Of a stretch of DNA of 64,000 nt, positions 46,364-58,329 are shown piece after piece. The stretch lies in contig LVLI01000192.1 of NCBI GenBank assembly GCA_001687465.1, forward strand, positions 1 through 64,000, read 5' to 3'. This stretch comes from Halocafeteria seosinensis. Taxonomy: Eukaryota > Sar > Bigyra > Bicosoecida. The stretch's first letter is position 1. Each line of letters opens with the position of its first letter. The notes beneath the pieces are model-generated. The model ran no database searches. It worked only from the letters and a program-made list of their open reading frames with translations, and was not told the origin of the DNA. The position numbers and the translations under genes are program-made.

Positions 46364-47218
46364 TTATGTTCGTTCTTGGTCTTCTTGGGACTGTGAAGCT
46401 TCGTCCTCGCTCTGATACAGCGACCGCTCCCGGGCGCGGGCTCTGGCCGTCTTCTCGTCATAATATCGGGAGGCTAATTTCTCCATTCGTTCTAATCTGG
46501 AACTCTCCCGTTGTTGAAATTCCTGCTCATCCAGTTGTAACTGTTCCTCGATCTTCCTGAGTGCTGGATCGGCAGACCAGTCGAAGTCTCCCGAAGTCTT
46601 TGAACCAGGGCTTTGAATTCGACGCGTTTTCGTCCGTAGGTTGGGCATTTTCAGTGCGAGGTAATCCGAAAATTCTTCTATCTGCAGTAATGTTGAACAT
46701 ACACCAAACAGTTTCGGCATTAGGAGTTCATCTACTGCTGCTCTGGAGAAACTTACACTTCGAATATCTAAGTACCAACCCACTCCTAGTGCCACGGCGG
46801 TAGTCACTCCCAGACACAACGCAGTCCCGTACATGAACGCTTTGAATGCCAGGCGTCCTGCGTTAGAGTCTCCTTTAATAGGTCTGTTCATGGCCTCTCG
46901 GGTGTTCCTATGGCCTTCTCTTGTATATTCCACCTCCTGTCCAGTTCGAGGCTGTTGACCTCCATGTCCTGTGCCTTCATAGCCGTGCGATTCTTGTCTG
47001 TACGGCCTTCGAAATCCATATACACCTGCATAGAAATCAGTTCTGGCGGTGTAGAAGCTAGAATGGAGTGTCTAGGAGATATTACACCACTTACTTCCGC
47101 CCAGGAGAACAGTTCCAGCACCTATAGCAGCTCCAATAGGAAGCCATCTACCCCAAGAAGGGCTTTTAGGTTCCTCCTCATCCTCTCCGGGGAAATTTTC
47201 TTTATTTCGGCCGGACAT
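46364..47218 (-). CDS. TMEM242-like small membrane protein
   Basis: Exons 47218-47095 and 47025-46364 join in phase 1 to 261 residues. Exon 1 has a polar start (MSGRNKENFPGEDEEEP) and a first hydrophobic segment (WLPIGAAIGAGTVLLGGS). After a Gly/Arg-rich linker comes a second one (AFMYGTALCLGVTTAVALGVGW). The two-helix layout with an AFMYGT/ALG pattern resembles TMEM242, a mitochondrial factor in ATP-synthase c-ring assembly. That match is from pattern memory and may be wrong. The C-terminal half is a long charged helix (EEQLQLDEQEFQQRESSRL), longer than in animal TMEM242. Confidence 0.5.
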
Positions 47219-47481
47219 CTTTATTATACCGCAAGGGTGTATGCCATTTATACCAATCCAAACGTAGTTTCACACAGTGACAAGTGTGCTGCTTGTGAAG
47301 CCCGTGAGGAATCCTAGCCTGTTAGTGCCAAGTTGCTGTGTCGTATGTGGGAGCGTAATTCTTGGAAATGAGAAATATAACTGCGTAAGCATTGCATATT
47401 GATGAATTTTATTCATGCTTTACCGACTGATGCTACCACTACTGTAGGGCCGGCTACTGTTAGCCCTGCAGACTGGTTGGC

Positions 47482-50400
47482 CTACAATAGAGCTCCTCGG
47501 GCAACATCATACACGGTAAATCTCTGGGGGAGCATTTCTTCGATGTTCTTTTTGCAGCCTCCTCGCCATAATTTTGCAGGGGTGTGAATCAGCAAACGTT
47601 TGTTGGATTTGTCAGAGAGAGAGTCCTCAGGTGACGGATCAGGCTCTTGCGCAGCAGAAGCTGCTTCGTCCGGCGGGTGACAACAACAATCTAACACGGG
47701 AGTATTCGGAGCACCAGATCGCTGAATCGCTTCATTGAGTCGTCTCATATCGCTAAAAACTTTGGTGAAGGTGTTCCATTGACTATCCGAAGTCATACCC
47801 TCAACGCGAGCAACGGTGTCGCATTCTACATCAAACAAATGCTCGTTCAAGAACTGATCTCCGAACTGCTCGACGCACCAACCAGTGTTCTCATCTGCGG
47901 CACTGAGCCAATGGTTTTCGTAGGTATCTTCGCTCACAGGATCCTGCAGGTCGTGATCCGCAATGTCAGCATCGTCTATGTGCTTCTTCCATAACTGAAT
48001 TCTTAAATTTTGAACAGGGGCAGACGCTGTCCAAGGCTTGCCGTTCATACAAGATTCCACAGTACTCGAGCTCTCATCTGGTTGGGAACCTAACCAACCT
48101 ATCCTTAACGATATCTCTGAGTCGCCATTTCCCAGCATCGATCTGTCATTGATATTTGCACTTCCTACCATAGCGAGAGTATCGTCAACAATGAGAACCT
48201 TTGTATGAACATATACTTGTTCCAGTATTAAGATGGATTCGTCAAGTTGTTTCGCTCCAAGCAAGTGTGTGTGCATTCTCTCCAACGACTTTGTGCGTCT
48301 TAGAGTCTGTGTTTGTGCTAAGGAGCAAACGCTCAGCCATTTACGAATATCTGCATCATCTGCGTTGGGGCACCTAGATTTCAATTTGCTACGAAGCCTT
48401 GGCACCAGGGCATGCCTGCCGATGAACAGTGATTGTAGCTGCCAATACAAGATAGTCCGCAATACAGCCGAAGCGTCATCATCTTCGGGGAGGCAAGGAA
48501 CAACAATAATAGCCCGAAATGTTTCATCATTTTCTATCGCTCGACATATTCGCTCATAGAGAGCATCATTTACTTTGTTTCGAGGATACTGGGAGGTGAT
48601 GCTGCTATTTGCTTCACGATCTGCGTTCTTCAAGCCGGCCAAACTTAAGAAGAACTGATTCTCAATGTAAACATAGTGCTGTGCATCTGAAATAGCGTTG
48701 CACATAGACCTCTCGATCGACGCCTCCTTTCCGGGAAGTCCTGTGGACCATGTTGAAACTGAGGAAAGAACCTGAGCTGGACCGTACCAGCACGGAGGTA
48801 GCTCCTGGGACTGCTGAGCCCAATCCTTTCGCAATACTGGAAGATGATGCACTAACACCCCAAGAGCGCGTGTTGGCACGTGTTCGACGACAAATGCGCA
48901 AAATTCGTCGTCAGTTAGTCCATTAAATTTGAACGATGTCAACGGGTGCTGTCGCAATTCCTCGCGCTTCCACCACGGACAAAGATCACTCCGCGGAATC
49001 GCCATCTGTACCCTCCCTTTTAGACCTTTTTGCACAACGTGGTGATTCCAACGCCGAATAAAATGGAATCCCACATCTAATGCTGCCTCTCCCCCAACAA
49101 TAGCGGCTGCATCTTGCCAGGGCATCCTCGGCAGTTCCCTCTTATCAATAGTTGCCCGTACATGCGGAGGGTACCTTGACAATGCCGCATCTAAGCGAGG
49201 ATTATAGCACTCTTGCTCATTCTCCGGAATTGACGACCAGTCAGGAACAAGAGGAGTCAGTTCATTCGTATCGAAACGTCCAGGACAAAGGTCCATACCT
49301 GAACCCATACAACCGAGTGGCATACTGAAACTGCACAAATGCGAAAAATAGGAGCGCAACGACTTACCACCAACGAATGCTATTCGTTCATCAATGATAG
49401 CAGTCTTTTCATGGTGACTCCAAATACGAGAAGAGACATCCTTGACTGCAAAATTTTGTGGATGGCGAATTACTTCAATGTTTTCATGCGCATTTGCAAG
49501 GATTCGCTCAGCCCCTCGACTTCCATTTGGCATTATCGATGGCACCTCGTTATATAGCAGAACGCGAACGTGTACACCATTGCTGGCTCTATTGACAAGG
49601 ATGTCAAGCAGGGTTATAGCCATTTTCTCGCATTGGTCCGCCGGAAGACCGAGCAGATGGGGGCGAAACAGTGCCACGTTTGGATCCATCCACCAGTCCG
49701 TAATGAAGATATTGTGCTGAGCGCTTGAAAGAGCTACAGCTAAAGACACGAACGCATCTTGTCCACCAACGAGTGGGCATACTGGAACACAGCGCCGCAA
49801 CGGGAACCCACAGTCATTCGGGTGCTTGCACAATGGCCCTGCGCCAACGTCACGGCTACCGAACAGAACGGGTTCACTGAGCGCAAGAGATCGGAAATCG
49901 CTCTTCGACAAGTTTGCTATCCGAGGAGAGAAGATATCTTGGGTGTGAGGTGTTGGGTTTGCCAAGCTGGTGGTCGGACATCGATACATTTCAGACAGTG
50001 CGACCATCCATGATACAAATTCGTGCGTGCTTCCGGTCTTCAACACAAGTGACCGCGTCCGATTCTTCAGCAAAATGTACTTCTTAGAGTTATCGAAGAA
50101 TATCGAGAAGCAATCGTCGACTAAGAAGACTCCATGCACAGGATCTCTTTCTTTGGACGGAAGCTGCGTAGCTTCGTCGGCAACGGCGTCAATCGTAAAC
50201 TCCGAATCGATGTCTCGCCTTCCTCGCAGAACGGGGGCATCCTCGCCTATCTTGTTAAAGCAGTATAAGGGAAAATTCTTGGCGACGCTCCGCTTATACC
50301 AGACAATGGCACAGTCCCGCAGAGAGAACCACCTGTGTTTCCAGTTAGACACCGGGAAGCGAGAAGCGTGGAAAGCACGACCCCCGGAAAGCTTGTATGC

Positions 50401-50991
50401 CCAGCCTTCTCTGCCCTTTCTACCTAATGCAGAATCAAAGCTGCCAGGGGAAACTTCAAAAAAATGCCAAATCTGCAGGAAGACAAAACATAAGATTTAG
50501 ATATACAACACCCATTCAACTTTGCAGCAACCACTCACGTCGGGCGACAACCTCCACAGAGGCTGGGAGTCCGCTACATATTGCAAGAAATTGGGTACTC
50601 CTCGGCATCGCTCTTTAATTACCGTCTTATTGAACCGACGTTTGAAAATATGCCTCGGAGGTAACTGGGCGAAGCTGGGCAATGGTTGACCCATGACAGA
50701 TTCGTATTTCTTCCGCAGGTGGTTGAGTTCATTGTAACGACGGTGGATCGTCCACTGGAACCCTTTGCATTGGAGCTTGATGTGATACAGGACAAACACC
50801 CAAGACTCCCTGGAAACTCGGAAAGCCTCTGCTTGCACAGTTTTGACAGTAATAATGTGATTCGGTCGAGCGACGGAGTCATCCGGATGGCCCACCGCTG
50901 TCGTGCCCGAATTCTGCGAGAGCAGGGATTGCTGATTGGAGGACACCCCAACAAGGTGTCCCTCCTGCTGTAAACTCGCACTGGCACCCAT
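47482..50991 (-). CDS. PX-PH phospholipase D, copy 1
   Basis: Exons are 50991-50539, 50472-49368 and 49298-47482, about 1124 residues. The PX domain (WTIHRRYNELNHL...PRHIFKRRF) is followed by a PH domain (GREGWAYKLSGG...WKHRWFSLRDCAIVWYKR). Then come two HKD catalytic motifs: HHEKTAIID with IAFVGG, and HTKVLIVDD with GSANINDRSMLG. This is the PLD1/PLD2/plant PLD-zeta class, which hydrolyses phosphatidylcholine to phosphatidic acid and binds phosphoinositides through PX and PH. The 69-nt intron 49367-49299 has no stop and is a multiple of three; removing it restores VGGMDLCPGRFDT, as in copy 2. The N-terminus MGASAS could be myristoylated (inferred). The C-terminal GALL is shared with copy 2. 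Confidence 0.92.
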
Positions 50992-53442
50992 TTTCGCCTT
51001 GTGAGAACCTGTTTAACCCGGCCAGTACAAGCAAGCCTCACTCAGCGTCCCCAGGACCTGGAGTCAACAAGGCAATCTTTTCTTGCACTGGACCGTACAA
51101 TCTTTTTTTACTTCAACTTGGTGCCGCCAGAGGGCTTCAGGAAAGAGCATCGCGATACGGAGTTTTGTTAGGGTGAATTCATAAAGTAAGTGAAACATAT
51201 TCAACCTGAAAGTTGCCGAATGGTTCCGTTGGGCCGTGAAAAATGGCTTTCTTACCGCCGAAATTGCTTGAAGAGGCGACCAAAACAGTGGGCAAGCCAG
51301 GGGTTGTCACTGCTGTTTTGTGGTCTCTTTGTCGTCCCCTATGGGGCCGCTACCGAGGCTTTTTGTTGTTTCTACGAGGGTGCTTGTGAAGGTGACACCC
51401 AGCACATTCTATCTGGGGTAAAACGAGGTTTTCAACCGATTGTTTTGCTCCTAAACCATGTGCAATAGTAACGACGCTTGTTTGGCTACCCGCTGGTGGT
51501 CTAAAAGAGTGTCAGTGACGTGTAGTTGGATGGCAAGCTGCACTATCCCAAAGCTGCCGTCCTGGTCGCGTTTTGCACATTATTGTCCTTTTCCGAGGTT
51601 AAAAACCAAAAAGAGAAAGCCATGTTGAGGGAACTATTACACATGTCTTCTCTCCTTGCTGTTCGCAGATCCCTGACATAGTCTTCCTAAACTGGAACCA
51701 CTATGTAAGGTAAGTTCACAAGCCGCGGTTTTGTGAAGTGAAGCACGCTGCGAAGCGAAGCAAAGTGAAGGGATGGTGGAAATAGATAGACGCACATTCT
51801 ATCTGGGGTGAGCAGCACGTTGCTAAACGCAAGGGGTATCCATCCCAATCTGTCCCTGCTCTACCTCTTATCCGTGTGCGACACGAAGGGAGTGGAACGC
51901 GCAAGCAATTAAGCTCGCTTCGATTGATGCGTTCTTGATTGTGCATGCCAATAACAACGGATTTAACGACTACAACTGTGGTTCTTGTCTGGTGCAGTCA
52001 CATTGTCAGTGCATGTTAGCGGTAGAGCGGGTGACGTGTATGGTACATACATGGGGCACCTGACGAGCTATGGCTCTATGAGGAACACACAGACATTCCA
52101 TGCTAAAGCTGACATGTCGTTGTTAAAGGGCAATATGTTGATTGAATGTTTATTTCCTGAGAGCGGAATGTCATAGCTCGTAGCACGGCGAAACTACCCG
52201 CTTCGGAGTTGTCTCTTTGACGTTCGATGATATTGCGGGACTCTCCTTGTGCGATACTGATGTCATGTCTTCGCGGTGTTACTAGGTTTCATTTGCCAAT
52301 TTGATTTCTAACCGAAGACAGGCGATAATGGGTTTCTAATTATGGTTATTCAGCGCAGGACCCCTTTATCTTTTTGGGTTGCTAATATTGTGGTAAGTAG
52401 CTGCTTCCGTTAGCGACGACATTGTCTTGGTAGCTCGGTCTATGATGAGATCCAACCAAAACTTAGCCGTTTACCCGGCAGACGACATTTTATGTCAGTG
52501 GTGATCATCGGTTCCTGAGACTATGTTGTTTTTGCGTTATGAGTTGTTTCGGAGTTCCGAGGAGGAAAAATTTGGAATTACCGTCTGAGCATGTGGCTTG
52601 TTCCCAATTTTCGGGTCATCCACTTGCGCCGGAAGACATCTGGCTGCCTGAGGAGCTCCTTAGAGTTTTCTGTTGTTCCCTTGAGCTTTTTCGTAGTTGT
52701 TGGAGGTGATGAAAGTACTGATTCCCCTACCAGAAGTTGTTTACCGACAATGTGGAAATTCAGTGACGCTCCAGTTTTTTCTGATCCAGTTGTTTGCGTT
52801 ACTTATCCGTCTGTACATGTTTTACGTATGGCTGCCTCTGCATAAATGCAGTGATCTAAACGCGAGACGTTCATAGCGACATCTTGGGAGATGCAGCAAA
52901 TGTAAGTTTCCAACGCCCCCCTTTTTTTCTTTTTCTTTTCTGTATTCCGACGCTGGTCCAAAGATTAACGAGAACGGGTAATTTACATCTGATGTACACT
53001 TCGCCTGTGTTATTTCCAAGTGACGAGAGGACTCTCTAAAAAAATGAGGACAGTGTCTAAAGCACAAGGATGGCTCAGCAATAATCATGCGTGTCATATG
53101 AAGCCCCCTGAACGTTTTGTTTCGGAGGGGTTGGTGACTTGGCTATGCTAACCTGAGTGCAAGTTTACATATTGTTAACGCTACTTCGACGGTCGGTTCT
53201 CCGCCATATCCTACGCGGTCGGACCAACATTTCAACAACTTTTTGTAGCAATATAGAGCTGGCGTACAAATGGCCTCTCAATTAGTCTTTCTCCATTGTC
53301 AGAGGTTACCGCGTATGCCACATGCAACATGATGACTGTTTTCTTCTGTATTACCATGCAGGCATGTTTTACGACGCGGAAAGCGAAATGAAAATTCAAT
53401 AAACACTTCACGTCGCCTACAATGCCCTTATACAACTCGGGC
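50992..53442. other. 2.45-kb gene-poor spacer between the tandem PLD genes
   Basis: No frame here carries family features. An 18-nt sequence (GCACATTCTATCTGGGGT) occurs twice, at 51402-51419 and 51792-51809. A 10-bp inverted pair (ACGAGCTATG near 52064, CATAGCTCGT near 52174) flanks about 100 bases. The spacer holds the copy-1 promoter and the copy-2 3' end. Confidence 0.5.
51402..51809. repeat. 18-nt direct repeat, two copies 390 bases apart
   Basis: GCACATTCTATCTGGGGT is identical at 51402-51419 and 51792-51809. Flanking bases differ, so it is not a simple tandem duplication. No open frame links the copies. Confidence 0.85.
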
Positions 53443-56400
53443 CTATAGTAGTGCACCAAGAAACAGGTGTTCTTTTGTCAACACTTTACTTGGAAGCATT
53501 TTCTCTAGGTGTGTCGCTGATGCGTTGATCTCCTCGTCAGAGAACCTCATATTACGCCACAGCTTAGCTGGGGTGTGAATCAGCAACCGCGCTGGAGCTG
53601 GAAGGGCACTACTCTGATTTGTTTCCATGAGTGCCTCCGTTTGGGGGATTCGCATGGGTGAGCTAGAGACAGACTCTGCTTCCGGCAAATTTTGGGTGGA
53701 ATCATCGTTCTCTTCAGTGCTTTCTTTTTTGTTCTTATGTGCTATCAGCGCGTTTTCGCGAGCTTTCCAGTTTTTACTCCAAGCAGAGAAGAGTGCTGGA
53801 TTGTGCCAACCTTCGATTTCGGCTGCTGAAAAGCTACCAGAGTACAGCCGTTCATGCTGTGTTCCTTCCTCCTGGTAGTGCAAATGTTCGTTTCTAAATT
53901 TCTCGCCAAAAGCTTCAATACACATATCCGAATTAGAATCGATGCTACTCAACCATATTTCATCATAGGCTTTCAGCGGGTCTTCCAGTCCGACAACATC
54001 TCCCAAATGTTTTCGCCACAATCGCAACCTCAACTCTCGGACTGGGTTACAAGCTTGTACTGCACGTCCATCCATCGTTGAATCGACACGTGCAGACTGC
54101 TCTCGGGCTGAATTCTCCAAACCCCGCAGAGTTTCCACACTTATGGTTAAACAAGAAGACTCCTGCACGTTCTCCAGGTAGCCTATGCGCACAGCTATTT
54201 CCGAATCTCGAATTCCGTGTAGAGAACGGTCATTGATGTTAGCACTTCCTACAACAGCAAGCGTGTCATCGACAATCAAAGTCTTACTGTGGACATAGAT
54301 CTGCTCCAACATCAGGAGAGTGTCTTCCGGTTCTTCTATACATCCAAATAAATGTTCACGAATATCGGAAAGAGCAGCAGATGGATGGGATACCCGTTGT
54401 GTTTGTACTAAAGAGCAAATTGAAAGATACTTGCGCAGCTGTGCTTGTACAGAGCTCTCGGGGACGCCTACTCCCAGCTTCCTTTGAAGTGCTTTCCGTA
54501 CTGTAGGCACGAGGGCATTCTGGCCGATAAACAACGAGCGCAGTTGCCAATACAGCAGTATCCATAACACAACTGATTCTTCGGACTCTTCTGGAAGAGC
54601 TGGCAGCACGATAATCATTTTAAAGCTTTCTTCGTTCCGAATAGCTTTACATAAACGGGAGCAAAGCGCCTTCCCAACTCTGTTCAACGGTTCAGATGCA
54701 GAGAGTTTTGATTGGTCTTTCGTAATATCGGAGTCAAGCTTGCCCTCACCAAATGGGGACGCCAGACTGATGAAAAATTGATTTTCAACGTATACATAAG
54801 ACTCCGAATTTATAATTGCGTGCACCATTGCATCCTCGATGGAGTTTTCGGGGACTATTTCCTGCACTCCGGTGGACCAGTAAGAGACGGAGGAAAGAAC
54901 TTGCGCGGCACTACTGAAGCCTTCTCTTAAGGTCGACTCTTCGTCGCGACTCACGTGCCCATTCAACAACCAGGGAAATGAACACCCAAGAAGACTGGAT
55001 ACCGCCTTCGGCAGGTACCGGCGAAGATAAGCGACAGCCTCTTCTCTTGTCCAACTACCGCATCCAAATTGTGCTCCGCCCCGCGCATTGCCATGCTGGT
55101 GAAAATCACGAGGGTCATTGTCAACAATATCGCTCTGCGGAATAAGCATTGGGATTGTATTCTTTAAGTTCTGGAACCTGGACATGTCCACGAGGTGGTG
55201 GTTCCATCGCCGAATAAAGTGGAACCCCACGTCCAGGGCAGCCTGTCCACGAAGAAGAACAGCAACGTCTTGCCATGGCATGCGAGGAAATGTGGAGCCC
55301 CATTCCCCCGAAGGTACTTTCATTCTATTTTGTCCCTGGAGAGATGCTAGTTTAGCCTGAAGTCGCGGATTGTAAAATTCTTCCTCCCCTTGCCCTATCA
55401 AATCAGAAGTGGTACTGGTTTCAAATCTTCCAGGGCAAAGGTCAGCGCCTCCGACTATCGCTACACGTTGATCGACTACGACAATTTTTTCATGATGACT
55501 AAACGCTTTTTCAGTGACATCCTTCAGACTACTTGGGCCATGCCGAATCACATGAATGTTTGGAGATGCTGACTGTAACCGTTGGGAGGCGGTGTAGCTC
55601 TTGAGCTCGGGCAAAACATTCTCGTATTCGTGATACATTAATACCCAGACTTGTATGCTGTCTTCACAAGCAGGGTCGGCTCTGCTTTCAAGGATGTCAA
55701 GTAAGCTTACACTCTCCTTGCGTCGGTTGTCATCGCTGAAGGGAAGCAAAGACGTTCGTAACATCGGTAATTCTGGTTTGAGCCACCAATCTGTAATAAA
55801 TATCTCGCTCTGGGCCCCTAGAATGCACATTGCAATTGCATAATGAATTTCTTGCCCAGCAATTAGGGGTACAGCAAGATTCTTTAAGCGGAGAGGAAAT
55901 CCAGATCTGTGCGGAGAATGCCGAACGGCATCGATGAAATTGGAGCCATGGGTAGTATGTTTCCTCTTGTGTCGTCGCAAGTCCTTCAAGTAAGTACTAC
56001 AAACTCTCGTGGACTTATCCTCATGCTCTCGCTCTTGGCTATCTTCTTCACTCGAGGGAACACGGTACATGTCACTGATTGCTCTAATCCACTCCGCGAA
56101 GTCTCTGTTGTCCCGAGTAAAGACAACCAAGCACCTAGACCGATTGGTCAGCGCAATGGAACGCTTCCGCTTATCGTAGAAGACGCAAAACGCGTCGTCA
56201 ATAAGGAAAACCCCATGTTTTGTACCCTCTTGAACCCGCAGATGAGACTGTTGATTCGGTGGTAGCTGCGAGGGAGTTCTCCCCGATGGAACATGATGAG
56301 GGGGCTTGAGCCACACAATGCAACTATCTTTCAGGCAGAACCACCGTTTCCTCCAGGTGTCAATAGGTGCTTTCGAGCGACTGTATTCTCTACCACCACT

Positions 56401-56965
56401 TAACTTGTGTAGCCATCCCTCATGTCCTGTACATAGTAGTGCGTGTTATTTGGCTAAACGAGAAGTCCCCACAACCCGAGGGCGACATACCTTTTCTTCC
56501 CAAGCTCGCGTCGAAACTAATCACGCTGCAGCCAAAGAATTCCCAAGGTTTCGAACTTTCGTACCAAAACCTTTGCACATCAGCCAATTTCTGCAGGAAG
56601 TCCGGTAGTTGTTGGACGCGCTCTTCGATAACCTCGGGATTGAACCTCAATTTGAAGACGTGGCGTCGTGGTAAGAGGCCGTGCGGTCGACCGCCCCATG
56701 CGAACAATTTCTTATACGCATTGTACAGAGACAGAATTTCGTTGTAACGTCGATGAATCGTCCATCGTTGCCCGTGACAGTTGAGTTCCACCACCCAAAT
56801 CACGTAGCTGTCGCCTTCATCTGGAGAGCGTCTCCAAGCAATCGCCGTGACTTTTTCCACGGTCACAATATGGTACCCATGGACACTTCCGTATTGCTTC
56901 ACGGAGGACGGTGACTTGTAAGCTTTCGGAAGAGGCCCCTGTGGAATGCTCTGCTCGCTCCCCAT
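53443..56965 (-). CDS. PX-PH phospholipase D, copy 2
   Basis: Two exons, 56965-56491 and 56426-53443, give about 1152 residues. Order and motifs repeat copy 1: PX (WTIHRRYNEILSLY...PRRHVFKLRF), PH (GHEGWLHKLSGG...WRKRWFCLKDSCIVW), HKD1 HHEKIVVVD with IVGGADLCPGRFET, and HKD2 HSKTLIVDD with GSANINDRSLHG. All catalytic His, Lys and Asp are present in both motifs. The intron after the PX exon sits close to its copy-1 counterpart, but phase differs (1 here, 0 there), and copy 2 lacks the internal 69-nt intron. The N-terminus MGSEQS also offers a myristoylatable glycine (inferred). The C-terminal region is longer and more acidic than in copy 1 before the common GALL ending. Confidence 0.92.
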
Positions 56966-57381
56966 TGTACAAGAAGAAAATGGGCTATAAACGCAGTACC
57001 TCACAGAGAACCCTCTTCTCTTGATGGCGCCTTCAGAGCGTAATTCAAGCCAGTTCAAGAGCCAAATGAGACTTTCCTTAGGGACATCCAAGTCCCTGCT
57101 CGGGGGGTCATCAAAGAGACAAAAGGCACATTGAGCAACACTTTTGAGATGAAAACACTACAAAACTGCGTTTCGGATATTTCCGAGGAGACAAACTTTT
57201 CATCGACCATAGTCGAAGGAAAGTTTGCCCTGTACTCATCCCACAGGATTAGGGCAGGAGGGCTTTGCTATCGTGTTTGTTTGCTTCTATTCCCCAAAAT
57301 AACACCGTGGGATGCGCTTCCTCATGTCCTTTTTCAGCCCACTATTGTAATCAGAGAAAACCCAGACCGATATCAGTCAAA
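56966..57381. other. divergent promoter interval
   Basis: About 415 bases between PLD copy 2 and Y14, pointing apart. Nothing else is recognised. Confidence 0.5.
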
Positions 57382-57936
57382 ATGGAGATGGAAGATGGTG
57401 GACGAACCAGGAGGCTCTTGGGACAGGACGTAGATATGGGAGGACGAGGTGGCGCGTATGAGACCTTGGGAGATACCAGTGGTACTGGCCCTGCACCATG
57501 TGAGTTGTACAAAGCTATAACTGCTGGAGGTTGAGCTCGCTTAACTTCCTTGGTTCTGATCTGCAGCTGTTGAGGGCTGGATTGTGTTCGTCAGAGGAAT
57601 TCACGAAGAAGCAGATGAGGAAGATATAGTTGATAAGTTTGCCGAATACGGGGAAGTTAGAAATATCAATATGAATCTGGACAGGAGAACCGGTTTCGTC
57701 AAGGGATATGCTTTGCTGGAATATGCTGAAAAAGCTGAAGCAGAAGCTGCAATCAAGGGTATGAATGGAGTGGAGGTGTTGGGAAGACCCATAGATGTGT
57801 CCTGGGCTTTCGTTAAAGGTAAGTTCTATTCATCGTGATGCCTAATTCTCGTTGTGCTACAGTTGTATTTTCGCTATTGTTGTTTGCAGATGATACCAAG
57901 AGTGGTTCTGGTAGTGGCCGCAGAACGAGGCGGTAA
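57382..57936 (+). CDS. RBM8A: Y14/RBM8A, exon junction complex RNA-binding protein
   Basis: Exons 57382-57499, 57567-57818 and 57890-57936 join in phase to 138 residues. The RRM begins [20 protein letters not shown] and contains [19 protein letters not shown] with [11 protein letters not shown], nearly the family consensus. The tail [11 protein letters not shown] is a short version of the Arg/Ser-rich Y14 C-terminus. Y14 dimerises with MAGOH in the exon junction complex deposited after splicing, in keeping with an intron-rich genome. A second ATG two codons downstream (57388) is an alternative start. Identification is secure. Confidence 0.96.
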
Positions 57937-58329
57937 GGAGTTGCCCCAACCAATACACAAGCATATCATTGCACACTGGATGATCACGGTCGCATCGGTA
58001 CAATGTGCTGTACTGCACAACACACACCATTATGAAGACTTAAAGCGTGGGTATCTCGTTTGTACCATTTGAGCATAAACTACAACTTCTAGATAGACGC
58101 AGCTGGAAGCTGCTTTTCGTAGACTCTCCATCAAAACCCACTCTATGCGTGTACTAACAGAGAATGAACTTCCGAGGTACCATGGTGCAAAATAAAGTAC
58201 AATGTGGCAGCTACTGTACCTTCGAGTCTTCAAGGGACCAGTTCCACCTTATCCGGGGACCTTGTTAATTGCACCTTTGGCAAAGTCTTGTTTTATGATA
58301 CAACTGGGAAAATAAAGAGAAGCAATAAT
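57937..58329. other. intergenic interval, nothing recognised
   Basis: About 390 bases between Y14 and VPS15 on the same strand. It holds the VPS15 promoter and no clear gene. Confidence 0.5.

Noticed and set aside
52060-52180. 10-bp inverted pair around 100 bases as a mobile-element end
   Set aside because: Too short to distinguish from chance, with no target-site duplication or coding content.
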